54,125 nucleotides of DNA from JBCDBH01 sp039184055 (GCA_039184055.1 JBCDBH010000002.1:1-54125), one strand, 5' to 3'. Counted from the stretch's first letter, positions 6,932-15,704 are shown. Notes: a model not told the origin generated them from the letters alone. Program-made: numbers and translations.

Positions 6932-7660
6932 TCAGTGGCTGGGTTTTTTCGAGCGTGAGCGGTAGCGCATGTTGAGCAGCTCGATGCTCAAGGCGAAGGC
7001 CATGGCGAAGTAGACGTAGCCTTTGTCGAAGTGCTGGCCCGTTCCTTCGGCCATCAAGAGCACACCGATCATGACCAAGAACGATAGGGCGAGGATCTTG
7101 ACGCTCGGATGACGTTCGACGAAATCGCCCACTGGGTTGGCGAAGATCACCATCACGATCATCGCCAGGACCACGGCGATCACCATGATGATCAGGTGAT
7201 CGACCATGCCGACGGCGGTGATCACCGAGTCGAGCGAAAAGACGATATCGAGCAGCATGATCTGGATCAGCACTGACGTCATGCCAGCCACCGCGACCGT
7301 TCCAGCGTGATGAGGTCCGGCTTCGCCTTCTACTTTGTCGTAGATCTCGAACGTGGCTTTGGCGATCAAGAACAAACCGCCACCGACCAGGATCAAGTCC
7401 TTGCCCGAAAATCCATGCCCGAACACGCTGAAAAGCTCGGTTTGTAGGGTCATCACCCAATTGATCGACGCCAACAGGATGAGTCGGGTGATCAAGGCCA
7501 ACGACAAGCCGAGCTGACGCGCCATCGGTCGCTTCTCTTCGGGGAGCTTGCCCGCCAGGATCGAGATGAAGACGATGTTGTCGATGCCGAGAACGATCTC
7601 GAGCACGGCAAGAGTCGCGAGGCTGATCCACGCCTCGGGCGTCTGAAAGATTTCGAACAT
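6932..7660 (-). CDS. TerC-family integral membrane protein
   Basis: A 242-residue polytopic membrane protein of the TerC/YgdQ family, linked to tellurite resistance and to manganese efflux or metallation of exported proteins. The signature EIVLGIDNIVFISIL lies in the first helix and a second acidic membrane motif, MLLDIVFSLDSVITAVGM, sits mid-protein; both are the family's conserved metal-site segments. About seven hydrophobic segments and a short basic tail follow. Start ATG 7660 (MFEIFQTPEAW) fits family N-termini; an in-frame ATG at 7690 would add ten residues, and neither has a clear ribosome-binding site. It lies 83 bp after metX on the same strand and may be co-transcribed. Confidence 0.88.
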   Translation of the reverse strand: MFEIFQTPEAWISLATLAVLEIVLGIDNIVFISILAGKLPEEKRPMARQLGLSLALITRLILLASINWVMTLQTELFSVFGHGFSGKDLILVGGGLFLIAKATFEIYDKVEGEAGPHHAGTVAVAGMTSVLIQIMLLDIVFSLDSVITAVGMVDHLIIMVIAVVLAMIVMVIFANPVGDFVERHPSVKILALSFLVMIGVLLMAEGTGQHFDKGYVYFAMAFALSIELLNMRYRSRSKKPSH

Positions 7661-7743
7661 GATGTTGAACGCTATGCGATTCTCCACCATCAGGCAACCG
7701 AGGTGGCAACAGCCGGCCGGGGATCAGCCCGCGGAGGTCGGGA

Positions 7744-8838
7744 TCAGCCGTAGAGGAACGGGCGGATGATCTCACTCATGGTGTCGAATTCCACCAAGAA
7801 CGCGTCGTGACCGATCGGGCTGTCGATGACGCGGTAGGTGCTCGTCTTCCCGGCTTCGACGAGCTGGAGGTGGGTGCCTTCCTGCTCGTCGACGGCGATC
7901 AAGCGATCTTGATTGACCCCGATGACGAGGAATTCGGCGTCGACCGGCGCCAGCGCGGTCGCTTTGTCGGCGTGACCACGCCACACGTCGTGTAGATCCA
8001 TCGCCAACGACAAGGTGAGATACGAGTTGGCGTCGAAGCGGTCAGCGGCCTTCTTGCCTTGGTGGTCGAGATATGACTGGACGTCGAAGGTGATGCCGTT
8101 GCGGCTCGGAGGGTGGATCGGCGTCCACGGAAAACGCTTGTTGAACTCACCCTGCGATCGGTAAAAGAGCGTGCCGAGCTCGCGCGCCAAGCGCAAGCCG
8201 TCACGCGGGCCGCTGGTTTCGTACTCGCCTCCTTGCCAAGCGGGGTCGAGGGTGATGGCCCGGCGACCGAGATGGCGGATGGCGGCGGTGTACGGGCGGG
8301 TGGCGTCCGTACCCGAGGCAGCGATGATCCGACGTGCGCGTCCGGGATGGCGGATCGCCAGCTCGACCGTTTCCATGGCGCCCAACGAGCCACCCGCGGC
8401 GGTATGCACCTGATCGATCCCGAGATGGTCGAGCAGCCGTATATGACCACCCACGATGTCGCGCACCGTGATGATCGGAAAGCGACCACGGTAGGGCGCG
8501 CCCGTCGTCGGGTCGATCGACAGCGGGCCGGTGGTACCGAACGATCCACCGATCAAGGATGGGCAGATGACGAAGAAATGATCGGTGTCGAAGACCGCTC
8601 CGGGGCCGATCATGCCTTCCCACCAGCCAGGGGCCGGGTCTTTTTCGCTCGATGCAGCGTGGCAATGAGCGGAAAAAGCCGGGCAGATCAGAACCGCGTT
8701 GTCACGCGTCGCCGACAGGCGACCCCAGGTTTCGTATGCGATATCGAGCCGTGGCAGTGGCGGCGCCATTTCGAGCTCGTAGGGTCGGTCGTCGCTGTAC
8801 CGGAGAGCGGCCGGTGGCCACCCTTTGACGGTGCTCAC
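7744..8838 (-). CDS. metX: homoserine O-acetyltransferase-family enzyme MetX
   Basis: A 364-residue alpha/beta-hydrolase-fold acyltransferase of the MetX family, which activates homoserine (or serine in some members) with an acyl-CoA for methionine or cysteine synthesis. The nucleophile is Ser151 in GGSLGAM, the acid Asp311 in VNQDRL and the base His344 in GHDAFL. The acyl-CoA loop reads GGSFGTTGP at 97-105 where many homologues have GGCQGTTGP, so specificity (acetyl versus succinyl, homoserine versus serine) is uncertain. GTG start with GAGGAG 8 bp upstream. terC follows on the same strand. Confidence 0.85.
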   Translation of the reverse strand: MSTVKGWPPAALRYSDDRPYELEMAPPLPRLDIAYETWGRLSATRDNAVLICPAFSAHCHAASSEKDPAPGWWEGMIGPGAVFDTDHFFVICPSLIGGSFGTTGPLSIDPTTGAPYRGRFPIITVRDIVGGHIRLLDHLGIDQVHTAAGGSLGAMETVELAIRHPGRARRIIAASGTDATRPYTAAIRHLGRRAITLDPAWQGGEYETSGPRDGLRLARELGTLFYRSQGEFNKRFPWTPIHPPSRNGITFDVQSYLDHQGKKAADRFDANSYLTLSLAMDLHDVWRGHADKATALAPVDAEFLVIGVNQDRLIAVDEQEGTHLQLVEAGKTSTYRVIDSPIGHDAFLVEFDTMSEIIRPFLYG

Positions 8839-9150
8839 CGCCTTGTCTCCTCAAATCCGCAGTGGTCGATCATGGCCTCAAAATAAATAAGAAACTGGCG
8901 AGCTTGGCAGCTTGGTGGCGGACACGATTGCCACCATTTGGCTGAGACTACCATCCTCGCGCCGCCAGAAGAATTGCACGCTTTCCTCTTGCCACGAGCC
9001 GCGTGCTAGTCTTCCAAAAGCGCGGTCGTATGTGAGCCACATCGAAAAACGCTCACGGGCCGAAGGCTCGACTTGCGGTTCGATGCCGCACATCCCTCTC
9101 CCGATCCATGTCCGTTGGGTGGCTCATCCGAGAGTCGCTAGAGAATCACC
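8839..9150. other. divergent intergenic region metX / radical SAM gene
   Basis: 312 bp without a credible gene. A small AT-rich patch (8880-8895, reading TTATTTATTTTG on the minus strand) is a plausible -10 region for metX, and an extended -10-like TGC-TAGTCT lies at 9004-9012 for the plus strand. Short frames exist on both strands (for example 8878-9093 minus), but none shows family features. I could not build a SAM- or SAH-riboswitch fold before metX. Confidence 0.4.
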
Positions 9151-10719
9151 ATGAGCCGACGAACCAAGAAAACTCATCATTGGGCACCCTATCGCGCCGA
9201 TGAACGCGCGGTACGGCCCTTCTCGCCTCATGCCATGCACCGATTGGCGCTCGCCTATGCCAATCGGTACGAGGTCGGTATGTCGAGCCTGGGTTTTCAG
9301 CGTGTCTACGAGGTGATTCACGACACGCCGAATTGGGCATGTGAGCGTTTCTTCTCGGACGGTGTGGGCATGCCTGTGTCGGTGGAGCTCGATACTCCGC
9401 TCACCGAATTCGGAGCAGTCGCTTTCTCGGTGTCCTTCGAGGAAGACTACGTCAACCTGCTCCGTATGCTCGATCGCGCGGGGATCGCGCTGCGCCGAGA
9501 CGATCGTCAGCCATGGGATCCGATCGTCATCATGGGAGGTTCGTGCGCGGCGATCAACCCCCTACCGATGGCGGCGTTCGTCGATGTGTTCGCGCTCGGC
9601 GCGATCGAGAACCTGGCTGCCGACCTGCTCGGCGCGCTCAGCGAAGAGAGTGATCGCGACGCGGCGATCGAGCGTCTGTCGACCCGTGAAGGGTTTTTTG
9701 TTCCCGCCCATCACCGGCCCGAAAGTCAGGACGACTTCGCCAAGCTTCGCAAGCTCGAGCTGAACGGCGAGCAGATCGCCACCGGTGCGCACCTGCCCAC
9801 GAGCTGCATCATCACGCCACGCACCGAGCTGGCCGCGAAGATGCTCATCGAGATGTCACGTGGCTGTCCCGAGAAGTGCAAATACTGTTGGGCCACTTTC
9901 GGGATGGGTAAATTCCGCGCTCACCCCAAGGACACCATTCTCGCTTCGTTCGATCGCGCCCGTGGCGTCACCGACCAGCTCGGCTTCGTCGCCACCGCGG
10001 TCGGCGATCATCCTCAGATCGAGACCATCCTCGAGCAGGCGTGTGATCAGGGGTTTCGCGCCTCGGTGTCGTCGATTCGGATCCCGGCCGTCGTCCCGGG
10101 CGTGCTCGAGCCCCTCCATGCTTCCGGCGCCCGATCGATCACGCTCGCCCCCGAGACCGGTAGCGATCGTATGCGTATCTTGATGAACAAGCCGATTTCG
10201 AACGAGTTCTTGCTCGACAAAGTGCGGCTCATCTTTCGCTCCGGGTTTACCCAGCTCAAGCTTTACTTCATCGTCGGTCTGCCGCAAGAGACCATCGAAG
10301 ACGTCCATGCCATCCTGGAATTGGTATCGGCATGTCGCGACATCATGCTCGAAGAAGCCAAGAAAACCGGTGTCATCGGTCATGTCCATCTGGGAAGCAA
10401 CGTGTTGATCCCCAAACCTTACACGCCCTGGCAGCGTGAGCCGATGGACGATCCGAAGAGCTTGCGACGCAAGATCGCCCTGCTCAAAAAAGGCGTGGCG
10501 CAGCTTCCCAATGTTTCGATGAGCGCGATGTCGCCTCGTCAGGCGATCTGGCAGACCTACATCAGCCGTGGTGGTCGCGATGTCGCCGAAGCGCTCGAAC
10601 GCGCGGCGCGTGGTCAGTCGATCGCTTCTCTTCTCCGCGAACACGCCGAGCAAATCCATCCCGAAGTCTTCGCGGCCCAGCCACGCCACCTGCGTTGGCA
10701 CTTCATGCGGATGGGCTGA
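9151..10719 (+). CDS. B12-binding-domain/radical SAM protein (YgiQ/TIGR03960-like)
   Basis: A 522-residue radical SAM enzyme of unknown substrate. Residues 30-160 resemble the B12-binding-like N-terminal domain of this family (ANRYEVGMSSLGFQRVYEVI, then AVAFSVSFEEDYVNLLRML and IVIMGGSCAAINPLP). The radical SAM core begins with the cluster motif RGCPEKCKYCW (Cys239, Cys243, Cys246) and continues with the substrate-channel strands SSIRIPAVVPGVLEPL, LAPETGSDRMR and LKLYFIVGLPQET. It belongs with the proteins often found with a C-terminal DUF2344/TIGR03936 half; that half is missing here. ATG start with weak GAGA upstream. It stands alone between convergent and divergent neighbours. No function can be assigned safely. 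Confidence 0.8.
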   Translation: MSRRTKKTHHWAPYRADERAVRPFSPHAMHRLALAYANRYEVGMSSLGFQRVYEVIHDTPNWACERFFSDGVGMPVSVELDTPLTEFGAVAFSVSFEEDYVNLLRMLDRAGIALRRDDRQPWDPIVIMGGSCAAINPLPMAAFVDVFALGAIENLAADLLGALSEESDRDAAIERLSTREGFFVPAHHRPESQDDFAKLRKLELNGEQIATGAHLPTSCIITPRTELAAKMLIEMSRGCPEKCKYCWATFGMGKFRAHPKDTILASFDRARGVTDQLGFVATAVGDHPQIETILEQACDQGFRASVSSIRIPAVVPGVLEPLHASGARSITLAPETGSDRMRILMNKPISNEFLLDKVRLIFRSGFTQLKLYFIVGLPQETIEDVHAILELVSACRDIMLEEAKKTGVIGHVHLGSNVLIPKPYTPWQREPMDDPKSLRRKIALLKKGVAQLPNVSMSAMSPRQAIWQTYISRGGRDVAEALERAARGQSIASLLREHAEQIHPEVFAAQPRHLRWHFMRMG

Positions 10720-10790
10720 TCCTCACGCCAAGCCGAGCCAAGCGCCAGCTACTTCCAAGAAGAAGTTGTCGCGGTATGCGATGCTGGTGT

Positions 10791-10974
10791 GAGTTTCTGT
10801 GGGAAGTTGTCCAGTCCGCGGCAGAGGGCGCCATTTTCCGTGGAAAGTCGTCAAAAAAGCAGTTTGAAGGCGAGTTTCTGTGGGAATTGGCGTTCTCACC
10901 GGCTGAGTCGTCGAATTTCTGCAGAAATTAGCGTTTTCGCCAGCTGAGTCGCCGAATTTCCGCAGAAACTAGCG
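10791..10974. repeat. degenerate ~41-bp tandem repeat with palindromic core
   Basis: Units begin at 10791, 10833, 10872, 10913 and 10954 (the last partial); the clearest two, 10872-10912 and 10913-10953, are exactly 41 bp. Each starts with a (G)AATTTCTGCAGAAATT-like dyad, perfect over 16 bp at 10914-10929, and continues with GCGTT-x-TC-x-CC and GCTGAGTCG. A sixth, poorer unit may start near 10749. The array is AT-richer than its surroundings and fills the gap between convergent genes. It encodes nothing; it may be a protein-binding array or a termination/RNA-folding region. Confidence 0.75.
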
Positions 10975-10991
10975 AGATGTGCGACTGGCTC

Positions 10992-11867
10992 CTAGCGCAT
11001 GAGGACGCGCAGACGCTTGTTGGCGAGCCCGATGGTGATGGGTAGCGATGGATGGATGGGGTCGCCGTCCATCTGGATGGCGATGGTTTCGGGGCCGAGG
11101 ATTCGTAGCTCCCGGAAGGGGTGAAGCTCGACATCGCGGCGGCGGAGATGACGGCCGAGAGCGAGATCGCGAAGAAAGCCGGCAAGAGCCCAGCGGCCGT
11201 GACCGGTGTAGAGCACCGCTTCCAGCTGACCGTCGGTGAAGTCGGCATCGGGAGCGAGCTTGAAGGGACCACCATAGTACGGGATGTTGCACGCGGCGAC
11301 CAGGGAGACACGCCGCGGCTCGCCGTCGAGGATGATGTCGATCGGTGGGTGATCGAGCTCGAGCCAGGCCAGGAAGCCCTCCCAGGACACCGCGATTTGA
11401 CCGAGCCAGCGCTTGGCGGCGACGCCGGGCCGTGCCATGAGCGCGGCGTCCCAACCACTCGACGCCATCATCAGAAACGGGTTGCCCTGACAGAGTCCGA
11501 TGTCGATGGTGCCGGTTTGGAGCGCGCCCATGACGCGAGCGGCGGCGACGGGGCGACGAGGGATGCCGAGAACATAGGCGAGGACGTTGGCGGTGCCGCC
11601 GGGGAGACAGCCGAGGGTGGTATCGGTGTTGGCGAGACCTTCGGCGACCTCGCGTAGGGTGCCGTCGCCACCGAGCGCGAAGACGACTTCGACTCGACCG
11701 AGCGTGGCGAGCTCGGTGGCGCGAGCGGTGGTGTCACCGACTCCGGTGCTGACCACCGGATCGACCACGAAACCCGAGGCGGCGAGCGCTTCGAGGATCC
11801 GTGCCAGACGACGTGACGCGTGACGTTGACCGGCGGCCGGGTTGTACAAGAGTGCGGCGGGACGCAT
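10992..11867 (-). CDS. YegS/DgkB-type lipid kinase
   Basis: A 291-residue soluble lipid kinase of the DAGK catalytic-domain family (YegS, BmrU, DgkB), phosphorylating diacylglycerol or related lipids to return them to phospholipid synthesis. The nucleotide-binding signature GGDGT is at 66-70, preceded by the NPAAGQ strand near 9-14, and the second motif PGGTANVLA is at 89-97. The C-terminal beta-sandwich carries the DGQLEAVL and MDGDPI segments. Last gene of ppiD-ruvA-ruvB-dagK, 24 bp after ruvB. Sphingoid or other lipid substrates are equally possible. Confidence 0.85.
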   Translation of the reverse strand: MRPAALLYNPAAGQRHASRRLARILEALAASGFVVDPVVSTGVGDTTARATELATLGRVEVVFALGGDGTLREVAEGLANTDTTLGCLPGGTANVLAYVLGIPRRPVAAARVMGALQTGTIDIGLCQGNPFLMMASSGWDAALMARPGVAAKRWLGQIAVSWEGFLAWLELDHPPIDIILDGEPRRVSLVAACNIPYYGGPFKLAPDADFTDGQLEAVLYTGHGRWALAGFLRDLALGRHLRRRDVELHPFRELRILGPETIAIQMDGDPIHPSLPITIGLANKRLRVLMR

Positions 11868-11891
11868 GAGCGTGACGGCAGGGAAAGCCGG

Positions 11892-12926
11892 CTAGAAGAG
11901 TGTGCCGGGACGGTTGGGGTAGCCGAGATGTTCGTAGGCGCGGTGGGTGGCGATCCGGCCACGGGGCGTACGCTGGAGAAAGCCCTCCTGAATCAGAAAA
12001 GGCTCGTAGAGATCCTCGAGCGTTCCGCGATCCTCACCGATCGCGGCGGCGAGCGCCTGGATGCCGGCGGGACCGCCGTCGTAGTGCTCGATCAGCGTGC
12101 CGAGGATCTTGCGGTCGATATCGTCGAAACCGAGCTCGTCGACCTCGAGTTGCTCGAGCGCGCGCCGCGCGACGCCACGGTCGATGGCTTCAGCCTGGGC
12201 GACCTGGGCGAAATCACGCACCCGTCGCAGCAAGCGGTTGGCGATTCGAGGCGTGCCACGGCTGCGGCGGGCGATCTCGAGCGCGCCGCTCGGTTCGATC
12301 TCGATACCCAAATGACGCGCCGACCGCTCGACGATCGTGGCGAGATCCTCGGCACGATAAAAGTCGAGCCGCTGCACGATCCCGAAACGAGCGAAGAGCG
12401 GCTTGGTGATCAGCCCCGCGCGGGTGGTGGCGCCGACCAAGGTGAAGCGCGGCAAGGGGATTTCCATCGTCCGGGCCGCCGGTCCTTGACCGATCACCAG
12501 ATCGAGCTTGAAATCCTCCACCGCCGGATAGAGGGTTTCTTCGATGACCGCGTTGAGCCGGTGAATCTCATCGATGAAGAGCACTTCGCCGGGCTCGAGA
12601 TTGGTCAAGATGGCGGCCAGATCACCGGCTTTGTCGAGCGCTGGGCCGGCCGTGACCCGCAGCGGCACACCCATCTCGTTGGCGATGATGTGTGCCAGGG
12701 TGGTTTTGCCGAGCCCGGGTGGGCCAAAAAGCAGGGTGTGATCGAGCGGCTCCCCGCGCTCGCGAGCGGCGCGAATAAAGACCTCGAGATTCTCGACCAC
12801 CTTGCGCTGACCGATGTAATCGCCGAACCGTTTCGGGCGCAGGTTCGGCTCGGCTCCGAGCTCGTCGTCGAGCGCGGCGCCGTCGAGCAAACGCGAAGCG
12901 TCGAGCAATCGGGGATCGTCGATCAT
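11892..12926 (-). CDS. ruvB: Holliday junction branch-migration helicase RuvB
   Basis: A 344-residue AAA+ motor that drives branch migration of Holliday junctions with RuvA. Walker A GPPGLGKT is at 68-75 and Walker B FIDEIHRL at about 117-124. Other RuvB signatures are RPKRFGDYIGQ near 30-40, the sensor segment LVGATTRAGL, the RSRGTPRIANRLLRRVRDFA lid, and a C-terminal winged helix ending GRIATHRAYEHLG. ATG start, 35 bp after ruvA. Normal length and complete. Confidence 0.97.
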   Translation of the reverse strand: MIDDPRLLDASRLLDGAALDDELGAEPNLRPKRFGDYIGQRKVVENLEVFIRAARERGEPLDHTLLFGPPGLGKTTLAHIIANEMGVPLRVTAGPALDKAGDLAAILTNLEPGEVLFIDEIHRLNAVIEETLYPAVEDFKLDLVIGQGPAARTMEIPLPRFTLVGATTRAGLITKPLFARFGIVQRLDFYRAEDLATIVERSARHLGIEIEPSGALEIARRSRGTPRIANRLLRRVRDFAQVAQAEAIDRGVARRALEQLEVDELGFDDIDRKILGTLIEHYDGGPAGIQALAAAIGEDRGTLEDLYEPFLIQEGFLQRTPRGRIATHRAYEHLGYPNRPGTLF

Positions 12927-12961
12927 GCTGTCATTCTATCCGTGGGCCTCGACCCGATGTG

Positions 12962-13549
12962 TCAGCTGCCGGACAACCAGCGTAGGGCGGCGCGCAATTG
13001 CTCGGCGAAGGGGGCGTCGGCGTGGCGGTCGCGGACGTGGTCGAGCGCGCGGGTGGCTTGGTTGGCGCGATAGCCGAGGTTGACCAGCGCCGAATGGAGA
13101 TCGTCCTCCCCCGCCGCCGGCGCTACCGTGGTCGGCAGCTCGGGCGCTGCCAATTTGTCACGTAGCTCGAGCACCATGCGCTCGGCGGTTTTCTTGCCGA
13201 CGCCGGGAATGGTGACCAGTCGACGAACGTCGCCACCACGGATCGCCGTGCTCAGGTCGGCCGGTGACATCCCCGAGAGCACCGCCTGGGCGAGCCGGGG
13301 GCCGATTCCTGAGACGGCGATCAGTTGTTCGAAGAGCTGGCGTTCGGCTTCGGTCCAGAAGCCGTAAAGCAGGAAGGCGTCCTCACGGACGTGGGTGTGG
13401 ACCCATAGACCGACACTGTCCGCGCCAGCGCGCTCGAGCTCGTAGTAGGTCGAGGTGGGGATGTGGAGGTCGTACCCCACGCCGCCGACCCCGAGCAGAA
13501 CGCGCTCGGGGGTCAGCTGTCGGACGACACCTTCGAGGTGGCCGATCAA
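12962..13549 (-). CDS. ruvA: Holliday junction DNA-binding protein RuvA
   Basis: A 195-residue RuvA with the N-terminal OB fold (MIGHLEGVVRQL, then GVGGVGYDLHIP), two helix-hairpin-helix motifs (LIAVSGIGPRLAQAVLS near 75-92 and LVTIPGVGKKTAERMVLEL near 110-128) and the C-terminal RuvB-binding domain (ALVNLGYRANQATRAL). Start is a TTG that overlaps the TGA of ppiD (TTGA), giving translational coupling. RuvC is not in the window. Confidence 0.95.
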   Translation of the reverse strand: MIGHLEGVVRQLTPERVLLGVGGVGYDLHIPTSTYYELERAGADSVGLWVHTHVREDAFLLYGFWTEAERQLFEQLIAVSGIGPRLAQAVLSGMSPADLSTAIRGGDVRRLVTIPGVGKKTAERMVLELRDKLAAPELPTTVAPAAGEDDLHSALVNLGYRANQATRALDHVRDRHADAPFAEQLRAALRWLSGS

Positions 13550-15510
13550 CCCTCGCTCACCGCCGACATCTCGATACCGAGATTCTGCAGCACTTCCGGG
13601 TTGTAGATGATGTCGAGGTCGCGACGGCGCCGTTCGACCAGCGATTGTTGGAGTCGCTGGAGTCGCTCGTTGCGCTGCTGCGCCAGGAGATCGTCACGGG
13701 CGTCGGCGAACGCGGTGGCGTCGAAGGTCTGGCGATCGCTCACTTCGTAGAGCACGGCATTCTGACCGACCAGCTTGGGCTCGCCGACCGCACCGACCTC
13801 GAGCTGGAACACCGACGCGAGCAGCTCGGGAGCGGCACCCAGGGTGCCCACCGTGCGATCGCGGCGACCGAGATCGTCGGCGGTCGCGACCGTGACCGCG
13901 AATTCCTCGGCGAGCAGCTCGAACGTCGCTTCACCCGACGCCAGCCGTTCCTTGGCGCGGGCCAAACGGGCGAGCGCTTCGTCCTTTTGCTTCTCCTGCA
14001 TCACCTGGGGACGGATCTCGGCGCTCACCTCGTCGAGCTCGGGAATCCGCGGTGGCCGGATCTCGGCGAGCCGCAGGATCGCCCAGCCGCGAGGAATCTT
14101 GACCGGTGCCGACACCGCGCCGGGCTCGCCGAGCGCGAAGGCGGTGGCGCTGAACTCACCCTGACCGATCCCGGGCACCACGTCGGTGGCGCCGAAGGGT
14201 TCGGTGGTCTCGAACGACAACGCATCTTCCTCGCCGGCGATCGATTCGAGCACGGCGGGGTTGTCGAGCATCTCCTGCTCGATCCGGGTCGCCAGCTCAC
14301 GTGCCTTGGATTCGGCCAGCTCCTGGGATTGCTCGCCGACTAGACGGGCACGAATCTGCGGGGTGACCTGCTCGAGCGGCCGTGGACCGCCTTCTCGTTG
14401 ATCGAGGACCTCGATCAAATGCATGCCGTATTGCGTCTGGATCGGACCGATCAGCGTTCCGGCGGTGTTGCCGAACACCGCTTCGACAAAGTCGGCGCTC
14501 CACGCGGCGCGACCGAAATAGCCGAGATCACCACCGCGATCTTTGCTGTCCGGATCCTCCGACAGCTCGCGGGCGACATCGCCGAAGTCTTCACCCAGTG
14601 CAATCCGCTCCCGCGCCTCGTTGAGCACGTTGCGTGCGTCGTCGGGGGTGCGGGTCGGTCCGAGCAGGATCAGGATGTGACGGGCGCGGACCTGCTCCTC
14701 GAGGGTGAAGGACTCGATGTTCTCTTCGTAGTAGGCCTGGATCTCCGACTCGGGCACCTCGATATCGCGACGCAATTGCAGGGCGTCCACCAGGAGGTAC
14801 TCGACCTGACGCTCCTCGGGGCGTTCGAGACCGGTCTTGTTCTCTTCGTAGTAGGCCTGGAGCTCGGCGTCGCTCACCTCGACATCGGTGATTCGGCCGA
14901 TCGGCAGCTGGAGATAGCGAATCGAGGCTTTCTCGTTCTGCTCGCGATAGGCGGTCTCGAGATCGGGCTCGGAAATATAAACCGTGGTCGCGAGCACGCG
15001 ATCGAGCTTCTCGAGCATCAGGGAGTCACGAATCTCGTTTTCGAGATCGGCCGGGCTGCGTCGAAGGTTGCGACGGACGATTTCGATATAGCGCTCGCGG
15101 CCGACAAAGCGCCCGTTCTCGTCTTGAAACGCGGGGTACGAGCGAATCGCCTCGCCGAGCTCTTTATCGGTGACGTCGAGCCCCAAGGTTCGTGCCTCGC
15201 GCAGCAAGATCTTGTTGTTGATCTCTTGATTGAGCGCTTGCGCCGGGAGATTGAGCTGCTCGAGCGTTTCGTCGGTGAGCTGATCTTGGAAGATCTGACG
15301 GTAGTAGCTCTCGATATTGCGATACGTCTGGCGCAGATCTTCGACGGTGATCGACTCGCCGCCGACCGTGGTGGCGACCGAGGTCCCGGTGCCACCGGCC
15401 TGGTTGTACCCACCCCATTCGAAAAACACCAAACCGATGAAAACGAGGATCACCAGCCAGAGAACCCAGCTGAGGTATTTCATCTGATCGCGAAGCCATC
15501 TCATAGCCAT
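13546..15510 (-). CDS. ppiD: membrane-anchored periplasmic PPIase chaperone (PpiD/SurA-like)
   Basis: A 654-residue protein with one N-terminal membrane helix (WVLWLVILVFIGLVFFEW), a SurA-N-like chaperone domain at about 40-190, a parvulin domain at about 270-365 (VRARHILILLG, EDPDSKDRGGDLGYFGRA, TQYGMHLIEV) and a C-terminal chaperone region. This matches PpiD, which stands at the SecYEG exit and helps fold outer-membrane proteins. A 24-bp stretch encoding the E-x-QAYYEEN motif occurs twice, 120 bp apart (14718-14741 and 14838-14861). Start ATG 15510 with AAGGAG upstream. Promoter candidate at 15583-15611; coupled to ruvA downstream. Confidence 0.9.
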   Translation of the reverse strand: MAMRWLRDQMKYLSWVLWLVILVFIGLVFFEWGGYNQAGGTGTSVATTVGGESITVEDLRQTYRNIESYYRQIFQDQLTDETLEQLNLPAQALNQEINNKILLREARTLGLDVTDKELGEAIRSYPAFQDENGRFVGRERYIEIVRRNLRRSPADLENEIRDSLMLEKLDRVLATTVYISEPDLETAYREQNEKASIRYLQLPIGRITDVEVSDAELQAYYEENKTGLERPEERQVEYLLVDALQLRRDIEVPESEIQAYYEENIESFTLEEQVRARHILILLGPTRTPDDARNVLNEARERIALGEDFGDVARELSEDPDSKDRGGDLGYFGRAAWSADFVEAVFGNTAGTLIGPIQTQYGMHLIEVLDQREGGPRPLEQVTPQIRARLVGEQSQELAESKARELATRIEQEMLDNPAVLESIAGEEDALSFETTEPFGATDVVPGIGQGEFSATAFALGEPGAVSAPVKIPRGWAILRLAEIRPPRIPELDEVSAEIRPQVMQEKQKDEALARLARAKERLASGEATFELLAEEFAVTVATADDLGRRDRTVGTLGAAPELLASVFQLEVGAVGEPKLVGQNAVLYEVSDRQTFDATAFADARDDLLAQQRNERLQRLQQSLVERRRRDLDIIYNPEVLQNLGIEMSAVSEG

Positions 15511-15582
15511 GGTGTGTTTCTCCTTCGTGGGACCGCCATTACCGGCGTGAGGGCCGCCAAGTGGGCGGTTTCCAGTCGGCGA

Positions 15583-15611
15583 ACCTTATCTTCTCGATCT
15601 CTTCCAGGCAA
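15583..15611 (-). promoter_or_regulatory. candidate sigma70-type promoter of ppiD-ruvAB-lipid kinase operon
   Basis: On the minus strand: TTGCCT (15611-15606), a 17-bp spacer, then TAAGGT (15588-15583). Predicted leader about 65 nt to the ppiD start. It matches the arrangement before the Fis-like gene (TTGCCA, 16 bp, TAAGGT). Confidence 0.55.
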
Positions 15612-15650
15612 CCCCACGAATAGCGAAAGCGCCTGGTTTTGCTGGACTTG

Positions 15651-15659
15651 TGTTATGTT
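15651..15659 (+). promoter_or_regulatory. extended -10 promoter candidate of the FecR-mre operon
   Basis: TGT followed by TATGTT (15654-15659) forms an extended -10; no good -35 lies upstream. Transcription would begin near 15666, which makes ATG 15666 nearly leaderless and favours ATG 15705 as the start. Confidence 0.4.
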
Positions 15660-15704
15660 TCGGCGATGAGTCGGCGAGCCGAGGAGGCGCCGGGAGCGAA
15701 TCCC

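Noticed and set aside
8839..8900. SAM or SAH riboswitch before metX
   Set aside because: The distance from the probable promoter to the GTG start is only about 40 nt and I could not form the expected conserved stems.
8878..9093. 71-codon minus-strand gene in the metX upstream region
   Set aside because: No ribosome-binding site, no homology pattern, and it overlaps the likely metX promoter.
10791..10974. CRISPR array
   Set aside because: Units are degenerate along their whole 41 bp with no unique spacers, and no cas genes are present.
11820..13073. 417-codon plus-strand open frame
   Set aside because: Antisense to ruvB, whose family assignment is certain; composition is that of a mirror frame.
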